64,000 nt of DNA from positions 30,258 through 94,257 of the forward strand of contig NZ_FMAQ01000005.1 of the NCBI RefSeq assembly GCF_900094945.1, read 5' to 3'. Below are positions 1 through 8,574 of this stretch, piece by piece. The notes beneath the pieces were generated by a model. The model saw only the letters and a list, made by a program, of their open reading frames with translations, was not told where the DNA came from and made no database searches. The position numbers and the translations under genes were made by a program. Within the stretch, counting starts at the first letter, position 1. Each line of letters starts with the position of its first letter. This DNA comes from Gilliamella bombicola. GTDB taxonomy: Bacteria; Pseudomonadota; Gammaproteobacteria; Enterobacterales; Orbaceae.

Positions 1-160
1 TTTTTAACATAAAAACAACTCACCCAAAACACCTAAGATTATGTTATTTGTCCTATTCCGGCGTCAGAATGTGCCGACAACAGAGCGAGGTTAGCACGCC
101 AAACAGGGATGTTTGGCGAGTTTGTGGTGCGCCGGGAGCGCGTCCACAAACGGTGCGTTA
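1..160. repeat. GC-rich double-hairpin dispersed repeat, copy 1
   Basis: This GC-rich stretch lies in an otherwise AT-rich window, downstream of the lectin-like gene at 327-1814. It has two adjacent inverted repeats: CGCCAAAC (97-104) with GTTTGGCG (111-118), and GTTTGTGG (120-127) with CCACAAAC (144-151). The loop of the second contains a smaller GCGC/GCGC stem. The segment 44-118 resembles 25661-25734, upstream of the other lectin-like gene: both have a 'ttgtc..ttccgg.gtcaga' start, an 'aggtta.cacgccaaac' middle and the same hairpin arms. The function is unknown; a terminator-like or mobile repeat is possible. The 161-326 remainder holds an 8-bp inverted repeat (GCGGGGGC 240-247, GCCCCCGC 288-295) and no gene. 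Confidence 0.5.
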
Positions 161-326
161 AGACCGAGCGGCGGCGGGGACGGCGCGATTGTGGCTTCGC
201 CGCAACAGTGCAACCCTAAGGAAAAATGCCCCAACTTACGCGGGGGCTTTATTCTTTGTTAGATTATCCTCTATCTACACCATAACCGCCCCCGCAGCCC
301 AAGGATTAAGGACTAAGAAATAAAAG

Positions 327-1814
327 CTAAGGTGCAGAACAAAGGCCATAATGGTAGTACCTGGCACTGTTGCTGTTAACGGCGCCGTTCGCCGCGTCGA
401 CAATGAAGAAGCCATCGCTACCTGATGCGTCGCTCGTCCAGTAGTCGTAGAAGGAGAAGTCCACATCATACTCCTCCATGTAGCCCCACTCCGTGAAAAA
501 CCCAGCACCTATGTGACGCTGGAAATAATTATTAGATGAAGATGGTAAGGCACCAGAAATAGAAGGACTATCTGTTTTGACTGCATTGGTTAAATCCTTT
601 ACTTTTGGCAAACGATAACCCAAACTTCTACACCAAAAGGATTGGTAAGACTGACTATCGCTTACATTATCCCGATGGACGAACCACTGCTGTAACACAA
701 ATCCATACCTCAACTCATTACCACTACCATCCCTACCTACCAACTCAAAGGTCTGCGGCAAAGAGGGGACATCTAGCGGACTAGGATTACTTGAATTTTT
801 CTGAGTATCATCAGCCCTAGGACCGCTTAACTTAACTCGTGCGACAACATTTCTTCTCTCAATACTAGGAATCCATATATCACTAGGTCTAACGTTTGTC
901 ACGGTAGCGGTTATACTACTACCATTCGTGACAACAGACCACGTCAACTGACTTGCATCGATTCCACCTATGTCCAAATCAAAATATAATCCATCAGCAC
1001 CTGTTGTCGGAAAGTTTCGGTTATAAGATGATGGACTTGTTGACTGAACTAAAAAACCCTTATAAGGGTTCCATATGTTAGTTGCGTGATTGCTTACGAG
1101 ATAACCATCAAGATTTGGCCTTGCGTAACAAATACGAGGAACATTGTCATACGGATTGATATAATAATCCACCTCAGATCCACTAAAACTACTACTCCTT
1201 GGCACCCCATACTGGGTAGTTAAACTTCCCCCTGTACTCATTAAATTTACCCGATAAGGAGCATCACAAATACTTAATGCATCACTACGACTTACTGTTT
1301 GACCATTCTTATTCCTAATCCATACCGATATACTCCCTGTAGCAGTAATACCACTTGTACCCTGTCCATCCCCATCATCATCCCCCCAATAATTATATCG
1401 AGTGATTAAATCACTTAAATCAACTGAACTAGCCGATGACGGGACTATCATATCTATATCATCCAGAGTATTCCCTGCATAAGGCAATCTTATTGGATTT
1501 GATACACTTGATGTATTAGTAGACGGCGTGATGACTGAGCCATCCTGCAACTTAATAGACAACAAACTATCCGTTGAAGTAACCCTTGTTCGACCACCGT
1601 CGAACGTTAAATACGGCGCAGTACCTTCAATAGTTTGTGATGTATAAACCGATAACGCCTGTACACTAAACGAAGAAAGTAATAACAAAGGTGTCAAGCT
1701 CAGAGAAAATACTAATAATTTCGCTAAATTCAGCGGTAAAAATAAAACTCGTGAGGAATCTTGATAACTACAACTTTGATAACCAAAAAGATACACTGAG
1801 GAATTGCAATACAT
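327..1814 (-). CDS. secreted lectin-like (invasin-tip-like) protein, paralogue 1
   Basis: This is a 495-residue protein of no assigned function. A hydrophobic stretch near residues 32-50 ending SFSVQA looks like a signal peptide with a long n-region, so export is likely. The body has an acidic loop (YWGDDDGDGQG, about residue 143) and a conserved TFELVGRDGSG segment. The C-terminal ~120 residues carry spaced W, C (WCRSLGYRLP), FFTEWG, YWTSD and a last C near the end. This is the pattern of C-type-lectin-like adhesion modules at the tips of intimin/invasin proteins (family knowledge). There is no beta-barrel or LysM part, so it is a stand-alone tip or the remnant of a larger adhesin. It aligns along its whole length with 23698-25344. 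ATG 1814, with AGG about 9 bases upstream, is preferred over a TTG at 1823. Confidence 0.7.
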   Translation of the reverse strand: MYCNSSVYLFGYQSCSYQDSSRVLFLPLNLAKLLVFSLSLTPLLLLSSFSVQALSVYTSQTIEGTAPYLTFDGGRTRVTSTDSLLSIKLQDGSVITPSTNTSSVSNPIRLPYAGNTLDDIDMIVPSSASSVDLSDLITRYNYWGDDDGDGQGTSGITATGSISVWIRNKNGQTVSRSDALSICDAPYRVNLMSTGGSLTTQYGVPRSSSFSGSEVDYYINPYDNVPRICYARPNLDGYLVSNHATNIWNPYKGFLVQSTSPSSYNRNFPTTGADGLYFDLDIGGIDASQLTWSVVTNGSSITATVTNVRPSDIWIPSIERRNVVARVKLSGPRADDTQKNSSNPSPLDVPSLPQTFELVGRDGSGNELRYGFVLQQWFVHRDNVSDSQSYQSFWCRSLGYRLPKVKDLTNAVKTDSPSISGALPSSSNNYFQRHIGAGFFTEWGYMEEYDVDFSFYDYWTSDASGSDGFFIVDAANGAVNSNSARYYHYGLCSAP

Positions 1815-2022
1815 ACCAACCAACCTGTTAAGTGAGTTTTTTATAAGAATTTTAGAATTATTTACTTATTCAACTAACGGGACTTTTGTCCTATAACGAA
1901 ATTATATTCCGCATCATAATGGACAACTAATTTTTTTTTATTTATTTTTGTAAAGTTTTATTAATAAAGTAATGTCTTGAAAAACGTTTTTTTTGCTGTT
2001 TTTTGAGTAAAAACAATCAAAT

Positions 2023-2065
2023 AAAAACTTAAATAAAATCAATGCCTTTCCTGACCAATTTTTGG
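2023..2065. repeat. dispersed AT-rich motif, copy A
   Basis: The core is AAATAAAATCAATGCC followed by TTTCCTGACC and TTTTTGG. Related copies lie at 5535-5580, 23174-23213 and 25571-25616, all in the same orientation. This copy is 209-251 bases upstream of the lectin-like gene start (1814) and downstream of the glnS remnant. The 1815-2100 gap holds nothing else that I can identify. Confidence 0.45.
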
Positions 2066-2100
2066 ATAGTGATGGTAGCGTTGTCGGGATTGGAAAAATT

Positions 2101-2728
2101 AGATTGAAGTAAAGGGAATTGAAGTGGTTATTGTGGATATTTGCCGACTCAATAAGTCGGTGATAATTGAGTTAAATTATGCCTCGTTCTAGCTATCTCT
2201 TAAATCCACAGTTCGATTATGCATGCGCTTTTCTTCTGTTGCATATGCGCAAGGTGCGTTTTCGTTCAGGTCTTCACGAATACAAAACTCAAGGGTACTC
2301 ATTTCGACAATGTTTTCTTGCTTGGTCACCCCAATTCGACGGCAAAATTCAAGGATCTAGGAAGGTATATAACCACGACGACGTAATTCTGATACCGTTA
2401 GCATGCGTAGATCGTCCCAACCATCGACGATTTTTTTCAGCTACGAGTAGATTTAATTTACGTTTAAATGTAATGGCGTACTCTAAATTTAATTTTGAAA
2501 ATTCATACTGGTGTGGACGCGCTTCTATCGTAATATTGTCTAATACCTAGTCACGCAAACGACGATTGTCTTGGAATGCAAGCGTACAGAGTGAATGGGT
2601 GATGTTTTCAATCGCATCTGAAATACAATGGGTAAAATCGTACATTGGGTAAATGCACCATTTGTTGCCTGTTTGGTGATGCTCGGCAAATTTGATGCGG
2701 TATAACACCGGATCACGCATCACAATAA
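2101..2728 (-). pseudogene. decayed partial duplicate of glnS with its 3' flank
   Basis: The minus strand matches the 3' part of the intact glnS at 3655-5331. Position 2177 corresponds to the glnS stop, and the match runs to about 2728, which corresponds to 4769. About 560 bases (intact 3726-4287) are missing at a junction near 2248. The copy has many substitutions, an in-frame stop (a tag read as CTA at 2548-2550 on the other strand) and no 5' half, so it cannot make a synthetase. The similarity also covers the 3' flank, including AGATTGAAGTAA-like bases (2101) and the GCCGAC/GTCGG stem (2143-2160), so the duplicated unit extended beyond the gene. The plus-strand reading frame inside it is an artefact. 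Confidence 0.85.
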
Positions 2729-2755
2729 TTAGAACAGGGCGAAAAGGAAAATAAA

Positions 2756-2893
2756 ATGAATGAGAGAAGAAATAAAACTGAATTTACCCCATCGGTTCGG
2801 GTAGAGTTAAGTTATTTGCAACAGATTGACGGCTTATACTTTTTAAATGATGTATTGTTTAGTGGATTGGCTTATGACCATCGGAATAACTAA
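2756..2893 (+). CDS. 45-residue ORF resembling a YwqK/MORN-type immunity fragment
   Basis: A short frame has ATG at 2756 and AAGGAAA about six bases upstream, so it is plausibly translated. Its end, [17 protein letters not shown], resembles the repeat unit of YwqK-like (MORN-variant) antitoxin/immunity proteins, where a 'G.xY.NG.LFTG.AY' pattern is usual (family knowledge; weak match). It is far shorter than that family, so it is either the N-terminal stub of a lost immunity gene or a free-standing micro-ORF. It starts directly after the glnS remnant. The following 2894-3050 is AT-rich with no gene. Confidence 0.35.
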   Translation: MNERRNKTEFTPSVRVELSYLQQIDGLYFLNDVLFSGLAYDHRNN

Positions 2894-3050
2894 ACTTAAT
2901 AAGTATATTTAATAATAATCAATAGAATAATCAATACAGAAGTGAATATTATCACATTGAATTAATAACAGTAATTATGTTATTTTACTCAGTTAGTTTC
3001 AATGTATTGATTCATTGATAAATAATGTTTTAAATAGAAGATAACTTAAT

Positions 3051-3569
3051 ATGATACTTGCAATTGATGTTTATTACATTGATAACCGCGCCAAATCGGT
3101 CGGCGTTTTATTTCATCATTGGACTGATTCAACCTCAGCAATTGAACAGGTAATCACAGATTATCAAGATAATGTTGCGCCCTATCAATCAGGTCAGTTT
3201 TATCAACGTGAATTGCCTTGCATTATGTCACTGCTTGATAAAATTGATTTAAGTAAACTTACCTGCATTGTGATTGATGGTTATGTGCATTTGGATGAAG
3301 GTAAGATAGGGCTAGGTGGGCATTTGTATCATGCATTAAACAAAACCATTCCTATTATTGGTGTTGCTAAAAAGCCGTTTTCAGGCAATAGCGAGTATTT
3401 GATCGAAGTTCTTCGTGGTCAAAGCAAGCACCCGTTATATGTTACCTCGATAGGCATACCGCTAACAAATGCAGCCAATAGCGTGCAATCAATGGCAGGT
3501 AAACACCGAATGCCTGATGTGCTGAGCTATTTAGATCAACAAACAAAATTGTTTAAACACGAAGAATAA
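3051..3569 (+). CDS. nfi: endonuclease V-like protein (divergent, short)
   Basis: This 172-residue protein has the pattern of endonuclease V, which cleaves DNA one nucleotide 3' of deaminated bases such as inosine. Visible elements are an early Asp in AIDVYY (catalytic D position), YQSGQFYQRELPCI (equivalent of the Tyr-wedge plus catalytic Glu segment), VIDGYVHLDEGKIGLGGHL (second catalytic Asp and the conserved GLGxHL) and IPIIGVAKKPF. It lacks the ~40-residue N-terminal extension of typical 220-residue enzymes, so the family is clear but activity is not assured. It sits convergent with glnS, between the intact gene and its decayed copy. The start is ATG 3051 after an A-rich leader with a weak ribosome site. 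The nfi symbol is by family only. Confidence 0.65.
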   Translation: MILAIDVYYIDNRAKSVGVLFHHWTDSTSAIEQVITDYQDNVAPYQSGQFYQRELPCIMSLLDKIDLSKLTCIVIDGYVHLDEGKIGLGGHLYHALNKTIPIIGVAKKPFSGNSEYLIEVLRGQSKHPLYVTSIGIPLTNAANSVQSMAGKHRMPDVLSYLDQQTKLFKHEE

Positions 3570-3620
3570 TTTATTGAATTAGATTGAAGTAATGTAAATG
3601 AGGTGGCAACTACAATCATT

Positions 3621-3641
3621 CGCCGACCCAATAAGTCGGCG
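3621..3641. terminator. stem-loop between convergent nfi-like gene and glnS
   Basis: CGCCGAC (3621-3627) pairs with GTCGGCG (3635-3641) around a 7-base loop. It lies between two convergent genes, which suits a shared terminator, although no strong U-tract follows on either strand. A degraded version is at 2142-2161. Confidence 0.4.
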
Positions 3642-3654
3642 ATAATTGCGTTAA

Positions 3655-5331
3655 TTATGCTTCGTTCCAGCTATCTCTTAAACCTACGGTTCGGTTAAAC
3701 ACAAGCTTATCTTCGGTTGCATATTTATTATCTAAACAGAAGTAGCCTTCACGTTCAAATTGGTAAGCATACTCGGCTTGTGCATGTTGTAAACTTGGCT
3801 CAACAAAACCTTGTTTAATAATTAATGAATTAGGATTAATGGTTGATAAAAAGTCCTCGGCTGCACCTGGGGTTGGCGTATTAAATAAACGATCATACAG
3901 ACGAATTTCAGCCGGTTTGGCAAACTTAGCCGAAACCCAATGAATGACGCCTTTCACTTTACGACCATCTTCCGGATTTTTATTTAATGTTGCAGGGTCG
4001 TAACTACAATAGATCGTTTGGATGTTGCCTTCGGCGTCTTTTTCAACGCGCTCAGCACGAATAACATAAGCATTACGCAAACGCACTTCTTTACCGAGTA
4101 CTAAACGCTTGTAGTTTTTGTTAGCTTCTTCTCTAAAATCAGCTCGGTCGATGTAAATTTCACGCGTGAAGGTCACTTCGCGAGCACCTAATTCTGGGCG
4201 GTTTGGGTGATTTGGCATGCTAAGCACTTCGTCAATCGTGTCTGAGAAGTTCTCGATCACAACTTTAACGGGATCTAGCACTGCCATTGCGCGAGGTGCG
4301 TTTTCGTTCAGGTCTTCACGAATACAAAACTCAAGGGTACTCATTTCAACAGTATTTTCTTGCTTAGTCACCCCAATTCGACGGCAAAACTCACGGATTG
4401 AAGCAGGTGTATAACCACGACGACGTAAACCCGATACCGTTGGCATGCGTGGATCGTCCCAACCGTCAACAATGTTTTCTGATACTAATAGATTTAACTT
4501 ACGTTTAGAGGTAATGGCATACTCTAAATTTAATCTTGAAAATTCATACTGGTGTGGACGCGCTTCGATCGTAATATTGTCTAATACCCAATCATATAAA
4601 CGACGATTGTCTTGGAATTCCAGCGTACAGAGTGAATGGGTGATGTTTTCAATCGCATCTGAAATGCAATGGGTAAAATCGTACATTGGGTAAATGCACC
4701 ATTTGTTGCCTGTTTGGTGATGCTCGGCAAATTTGATACGGTATAACACCGGATCACGCATCACAATAAATGGCGATGCCATGTCAATTTTGGCACGTAG
4801 GCAGGCTTTACCTTCGGCGAATTTGCCTTCTTTCATTTGTATAAAAAGAGCTAGGTTTTCTTCAACACTACGATCACGATAAGGACTATTTTTACCCGGT
4901 TGCGTTAAAGTACCACGATATTCACGAATTTCATCAGCAGACAGTTCATCTACATAAGCAAGCCCTTTATTGATGAGTTCAATTGCATAATCATATAGCC
5001 GGTCAAAATAGTCAGATGAGTAACAAATCTCGCCATCCCATTCAAACCCTAACCAACGGACATCTTGTTTAATCGACTCAACATACTCTATATCTTCTTT
5101 AGCAGGATTCGTATCATCAAAACGCAAGTTACACTTACCCTGATAGTCTTGCGCAATACCAAAATTTAAACAAATTGATTTAGCATGCCCAATATGTAAA
5201 TAGCCATTTGGTTCTGGCGGAAAGCGGGTATGCGTTGTTTTATATTTGCCAGCAGCAAGATCCGCATCAATAATTTGACGGATAAAATTAGTCGGACGAG
5301 TTTCAGTCTCTGTCGGTAGTGAACCGCTCAT
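3655..5331 (-). CDS. glnS: glutaminyl-tRNA synthetase
   Basis: This cytoplasmic class I synthetase charges tRNA-Gln with glutamine using ATP. The 558-residue length matches the bacterial GlnRS family. The HIGH motif is seen in [15 protein letters not shown] (about residues 38-52), and the KMSKS equivalent in [10 protein letters not shown] (about residue 275), typical of the GlnRS subgroup. The C-terminal half forms the two anticodon-binding beta-barrels, with conserved segments such as [10 protein letters not shown] and GLRDSW near the end. It is a single gene, with a 272-base gap before the rstB end that contains dispersed motif B and no gene. A truncated, mutated second copy is present at 2101-2728. 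Confidence 0.97.
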   Translation of the reverse strand: MSGSLPTETETRPTNFIRQIIDADLAAGKYKTTHTRFPPEPNGYLHIGHAKSICLNFGIAQDYQGKCNLRFDDTNPAKEDIEYVESIKQDVRWLGFEWDGEICYSSDYFDRLYDYAIELINKGLAYVDELSADEIREYRGTLTQPGKNSPYRDRSVEENLALFIQMKEGKFAEGKACLRAKIDMASPFIVMRDPVLYRIKFAEHHQTGNKWCIYPMYDFTHCISDAIENITHSLCTLEFQDNRRLYDWVLDNITIEARPHQYEFSRLNLEYAITSKRKLNLLVSENIVDGWDDPRMPTVSGLRRRGYTPASIREFCRRIGVTKQENTVEMSTLEFCIREDLNENAPRAMAVLDPVKVVIENFSDTIDEVLSMPNHPNRPELGAREVTFTREIYIDRADFREEANKNYKRLVLGKEVRLRNAYVIRAERVEKDAEGNIQTIYCSYDPATLNKNPEDGRKVKGVIHWVSAKFAKPAEIRLYDRLFNTPTPGAAEDFLSTINPNSLIIKQGFVEPSLQHAQAEYAYQFEREGYFCLDNKYATEDKLVFNRTVGLRDSWNEA

Positions 5332-5534
5332 AAAAAAACCTCTGATGATATATTTATTAGTAACAAATTAAGAATATTTGCTTTGCTATTACTTCTTGTA
5401 TTGGTTGATGAATATAACAAATTTTTGTTATTTCTGAAACGAAAAACAGGCTATTTGTATCGACAAAATTGGCTTTTGGTTAAACAATGCCATTTTTTAA
5501 TAAAATAACCCATGTGTTAACTAAAAAACACAAA

Positions 5535-5580
5535 CAAAAAACTTCAATAAAATCAATACCTTTTCTGACCACTTTTTGAC
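5535..5580. repeat. dispersed AT-rich motif, copy B
   Basis: CAATAAAATCAATACC followed by TTTTCTGACC and ACTTTTTGA closely matches copies A, C and D. It is 204-249 bases upstream of the glnS start and just after the rstB stop. Confidence 0.45.
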
Positions 5581-5604
5581 CATGTTTCCAAATAAATACA
5601 GTCG

Positions 5605-6948
5605 CTATTCATCACCCGATTTTAACGAAACCACAAATCTTGCTCCACCTAATGGACTTGTAACAACAAACGCTTTGCCATCATGAAATTCTGCCATTAA
5701 TTTTACATAAGCTAAACCAAGCCCATAACCACCGGTTGAACGTGTACGGCTAGTGTCAAGTCTGGCAAAAGGCATAAAAATCTTTTCGCGCGCATCAAAA
5801 GGAATACCTGCGCCATCATCATCGATCTCAAGGATAACACGATTTTCATGTTTGGTGATATTTAAAACCGCTTTATGAGCTGCATATTTAAACGCATTAA
5901 GTAGCAGATTTTTAACAATGGTTTCAACTAAATTGGTATCAATCATAGCGTATGCATCTTGGCTATTACAAGTTAGTTCAAACTCTTTAGGTTTGAATAA
6001 CGCCAGTGATTGGCACACCTTTTCACCCCACTCTTTGAGTGCTACACGTGTTAAGTTTAGCTCGATATTGCTTTGCTGCATTTTAAAATAATTCAAGCTG
6101 GCATTGATTAATGTTTCAAGCTCGTTAATATCATCACTCATGCCTTTTTGTAAAAGACGTTTTTCTTGTTCGTCGTTAGCTTCTTCAAGCATACTAAGTT
6201 CAAATCGCATTCTTGCAAGCGGAGTGCGTAGTTCATGTGCCATTGCATGAGAAATCGTTTGATTGGTACTTACTAAGTGTTCAATATGTGTGCCCATATT
6301 GTTTAATACGTTAGCGAGCGGTTTAAACAACCAACCTTTTACATTTTCGGTTCGTGCTTTTAAATTACCTTGTCCTAGTTGTTCGGCGGTCTGCCTGATA
6401 TTAACCAAATCTTTCCAAACAGCGCTAAACGCCATATAAATTAAAATAAAAAAGATGATGGCACTAAATACAGCCCAAATAATAAGAAAGATGGTCAATG
6501 ACATGGTGTTGGATGCCAAAATGTCTCGCATAGCAATTGGACCTAATTGGAGCAAATTACCATCTTTTAAATCAATGTAAACGACCTCTCTGTCGCTATC
6601 ATAAGAAAAGTCCAGTTTGTGTAACTCGTTAAGTACCGCATCGGGTAAGGGTGTATTAATTGGCAAGACTTCAATAGGGTAACCAAAATAAGGTTGTAAT
6701 TCATTAACCACGTCTTGAAGGGGACGATCTTTGTGCTCGTTAATTTGCATACGAATCAGGTTTACCGTGCCTCGTTGAGATTCTCGAAATACAATATGAT
6801 CATCAGGCATATCGGTTAACGATGAAGGTAATGAATCGAAAACCAATAAAGCACCATAAGCAATGATACTTTGCAATAAAAGTAAAATGACTAAATAAAA
6901 CACAATTCGGCGATTAAAAAATAGTGGTTTGGCTAATAATTGGCTCAA
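5605..6948 (-). CDS. rstB: sensor histidine kinase RstB
   Basis: This is an inner-membrane sensor kinase of the RstB type. Order: TM1 at about residues 16-38, a periplasmic sensor of ~110 residues, TM2 at about 149-174, a HAMP linker, a HisKA dimerisation helix with the phospho-acceptor His in AMAHELRTPLARMRFEL, then a HATPase domain with N box (NLLLNAFKYA), DDDGAGIP and GGYGLGLAYVK. Its start overlaps the rstA stop by four bases (ATGA), so the two are translationally coupled. In enterobacteria RstB acts with RstA under PhoP/Mg2+ and acid control (family knowledge). Nothing in this sequence proves the signal. Confidence 0.9.
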   Translation of the reverse strand: MSQLLAKPLFFNRRIVFYLVILLLLQSIIAYGALLVFDSLPSSLTDMPDDHIVFRESQRGTVNLIRMQINEHKDRPLQDVVNELQPYFGYPIEVLPINTPLPDAVLNELHKLDFSYDSDREVVYIDLKDGNLLQLGPIAMRDILASNTMSLTIFLIIWAVFSAIIFFILIYMAFSAVWKDLVNIRQTAEQLGQGNLKARTENVKGWLFKPLANVLNNMGTHIEHLVSTNQTISHAMAHELRTPLARMRFELSMLEEANDEQEKRLLQKGMSDDINELETLINASLNYFKMQQSNIELNLTRVALKEWGEKVCQSLALFKPKEFELTCNSQDAYAMIDTNLVETIVKNLLLNAFKYAAHKAVLNITKHENRVILEIDDDGAGIPFDAREKIFMPFARLDTSRTRSTGGYGLGLAYVKLMAEFHDGKAFVVTSPLGGARFVVSLKSGDE

Positions 6949-7673
6949 TGGCTTTCTCCCTCTCGCATAAATAAATAGCCTTTACCACGCACGGTTTTGA
7001 TGCGCGATGGATTATCTGGATCATCGAGTAATTTTCGACGAAGTCTTGACACCCGTGCATCAATAGAACGATCGCTACCATCAAAATCGATCCCTCTTAC
7101 CTGAGAAAAAATATCATCTCGGGATAAAATTGTCCCTGCATTATGCGCAAGTAACCATAGCAGATCAAATTCAGCGGTTGTTAAATCAATTTCTTGCTCT
7201 TGCAAAAGCACTTTTCGGTTTTCGCCATCGATAACTAAATTGTCAAATATTAGCGTTTTATTATTTGATGGCACAATCAATTCTTTATGATTGTCTTTGT
7301 CGGTTTCTATCTGTTTTCGTCTTAATAAGGCTCGTATGCGGGCAAGCAGTAATCTTGGCTCAACGGGCTTAGCTAAATAATCATCCGCCCCCAATTCCAG
7401 TCCAACGATTTCATCAATATTATCTTCGCTAGCTGTCATTATAAGGATGTAGTTAGTAAACCATGTGCGTATATCACGACAAATATCAAAACCCGTTTTT
7501 TCAGGTAACATCACATCTAATATAACCAGATCTGGATTAAGCTGTTGAATTCTTTCTTCAGCGCCTGCACCGCTATTATGCCATTCAACAAGATATCCTT
7601 GCCGAATAAGATAAACTTGAATTAGATTGGCTAACCGCTGATCATCTTCGATGATTAATATACGTTCACTCAT
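6945..7673 (-). CDS. rstA: response regulator RstA
   Basis: This 242-residue OmpR/PhoB-class regulator is the cognate partner of the kinase encoded directly downstream. The receiver domain (1-120) has the acidic pair at D10/D11, the phospho-acceptor D53 in LVILDVMLPEKTG and the conserved Lys in YLAKPVEP. The winged-helix DNA-binding domain (about 140-240) ends with DARVSRLRRKLLDDP and IKTVRGKGYLF. It is divergent from the HAD phosphatase gene at 7834, with a 160-base AT-rich spacer that should hold both promoters. I could not identify a confident RstA or PhoP box there. Confidence 0.92.
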   Translation of the reverse strand: MSERILIIEDDQRLANLIQVYLIRQGYLVEWHNSGAGAEERIQQLNPDLVILDVMLPEKTGFDICRDIRTWFTNYILIMTASEDNIDEIVGLELGADDYLAKPVEPRLLLARIRALLRRKQIETDKDNHKELIVPSNNKTLIFDNLVIDGENRKVLLQEQEIDLTTAEFDLLWLLAHNAGTILSRDDIFSQVRGIDFDGSDRSIDARVSRLRRKLLDDPDNPSRIKTVRGKGYLFMREGESH

Positions 7674-7833
7674 TATTTGTTCTTAATTACTGCCACTTTT
7701 ACTTAGAGATGCCTCATTATACAGACAATTATCCCCTCGTTACAAAATATATACAAAGAGCCTACAAAGTTTATAGTTACTCTATGAGAGAATTTGCGCC
7801 AATATCTTTAAATAGGCTATTTTTACATTAAAC

Positions 7834-8565
7834 ATGAATACTTTTTCATCAATTACAAACTTTCTTTTTCATCCATCTTATACACAACATCACTCGCCAA
7901 TTGTCTTGTGTGATTTTGATGGCACAATTAGTGTAAAAGATGTTACCGATACGTTACTGAGCCATTTCGGTCAGGATGGTTGTGATGAGCTTGAAGAATT
8001 ATGGGTTAATGGCAAAATTGGCTCTCAAGAATGTATGAGTAAACAAATTGCCTTAATGGATGCAAGCTTAGATGAGCTTAATGAAGTCTTATCACAAATC
8101 GAAATAGATCCAGATTTTAAATCTTTTATTGATTATACTGAACAAAATAACATCCCTGTTCATATAGTTAGCGATGGGCTTGATTATGCCATTGAGTTTA
8201 TTTTAAAACGTCATGGTATTAAACAGTTGCCAATTTTTGCCAATAAATTACTGCATAATAATGCGCGCAGTTGGCGCCTTGAGTTCCCCTATGCAAACAA
8301 AGACTGCATCAAAAAAAGCGGTAATTGCAAATGTAATCATGTAAAAAAACAACAATATTTTCCACAAATACTTTATGTTGGTGACGGTACGTCAGACTAT
8401 TGTGTGTCGCATAATGTTGATTTTGTCTTTGCTAAAGATAAGTTGGTTAACTATTGCGAAAAAAATAGCATAGCACACACGCAAATCACCAGCTTTGCCG
8501 ATGTCACAACCGCATTAGAACAAGCTCAACAGGCGGTTATTCCTGTGATGATGGTAAAAGAATAA
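7834..8565 (+). CDS. MtnX-like HAD-IB family phosphatase
   Basis: This 243-residue soluble HAD-superfamily phosphatase has motif I as CDFDGTIS (nucleophile Asp plus acid/base Asp), motif II Ser in HIVSDGLDYAI, a Lys in the KKQQYFP region and motif III/IV as LYVGDGTSDYC. The motif II SDG and the cap layout fit the MtnX/PHOSPHO-like HAD-IB branch. The substrate cannot be deduced, and no methionine-salvage genes are nearby. Two cysteines in GNCKCNH are unusual. It leads a tight run with an alpha/beta hydrolase (9-base gap) and two small EamA proteins, facing a convergent arginase-fold/GNAT/aminotransferase set. The genes may serve one pathway (inference). Confidence 0.75.
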   Translation: MNTFSSITNFLFHPSYTQHHSPIVLCDFDGTISVKDVTDTLLSHFGQDGCDELEELWVNGKIGSQECMSKQIALMDASLDELNEVLSQIEIDPDFKSFIDYTEQNNIPVHIVSDGLDYAIEFILKRHGIKQLPIFANKLLHNNARSWRLEFPYANKDCIKKSGNCKCNHVKKQQYFPQILYVGDGTSDYCVSHNVDFVFAKDKLVNYCEKNSIAHTQITSFADVTTALEQAQQAVIPVMMVKE

Positions 8566-8574
8566 GGAACGTTA

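Noticed and set aside
44-151. integron attC site
   Set aside because: It has stems, but no matching pair of core sites (RYYYAAC and GTTRRRY) bounds them and no integrase is in the window.
2179-2550. 123-residue plus-strand frame
   Set aside because: It is the antisense reading of the decayed glnS copy and matches the antisense frame at 4445-4693 in intact glnS.
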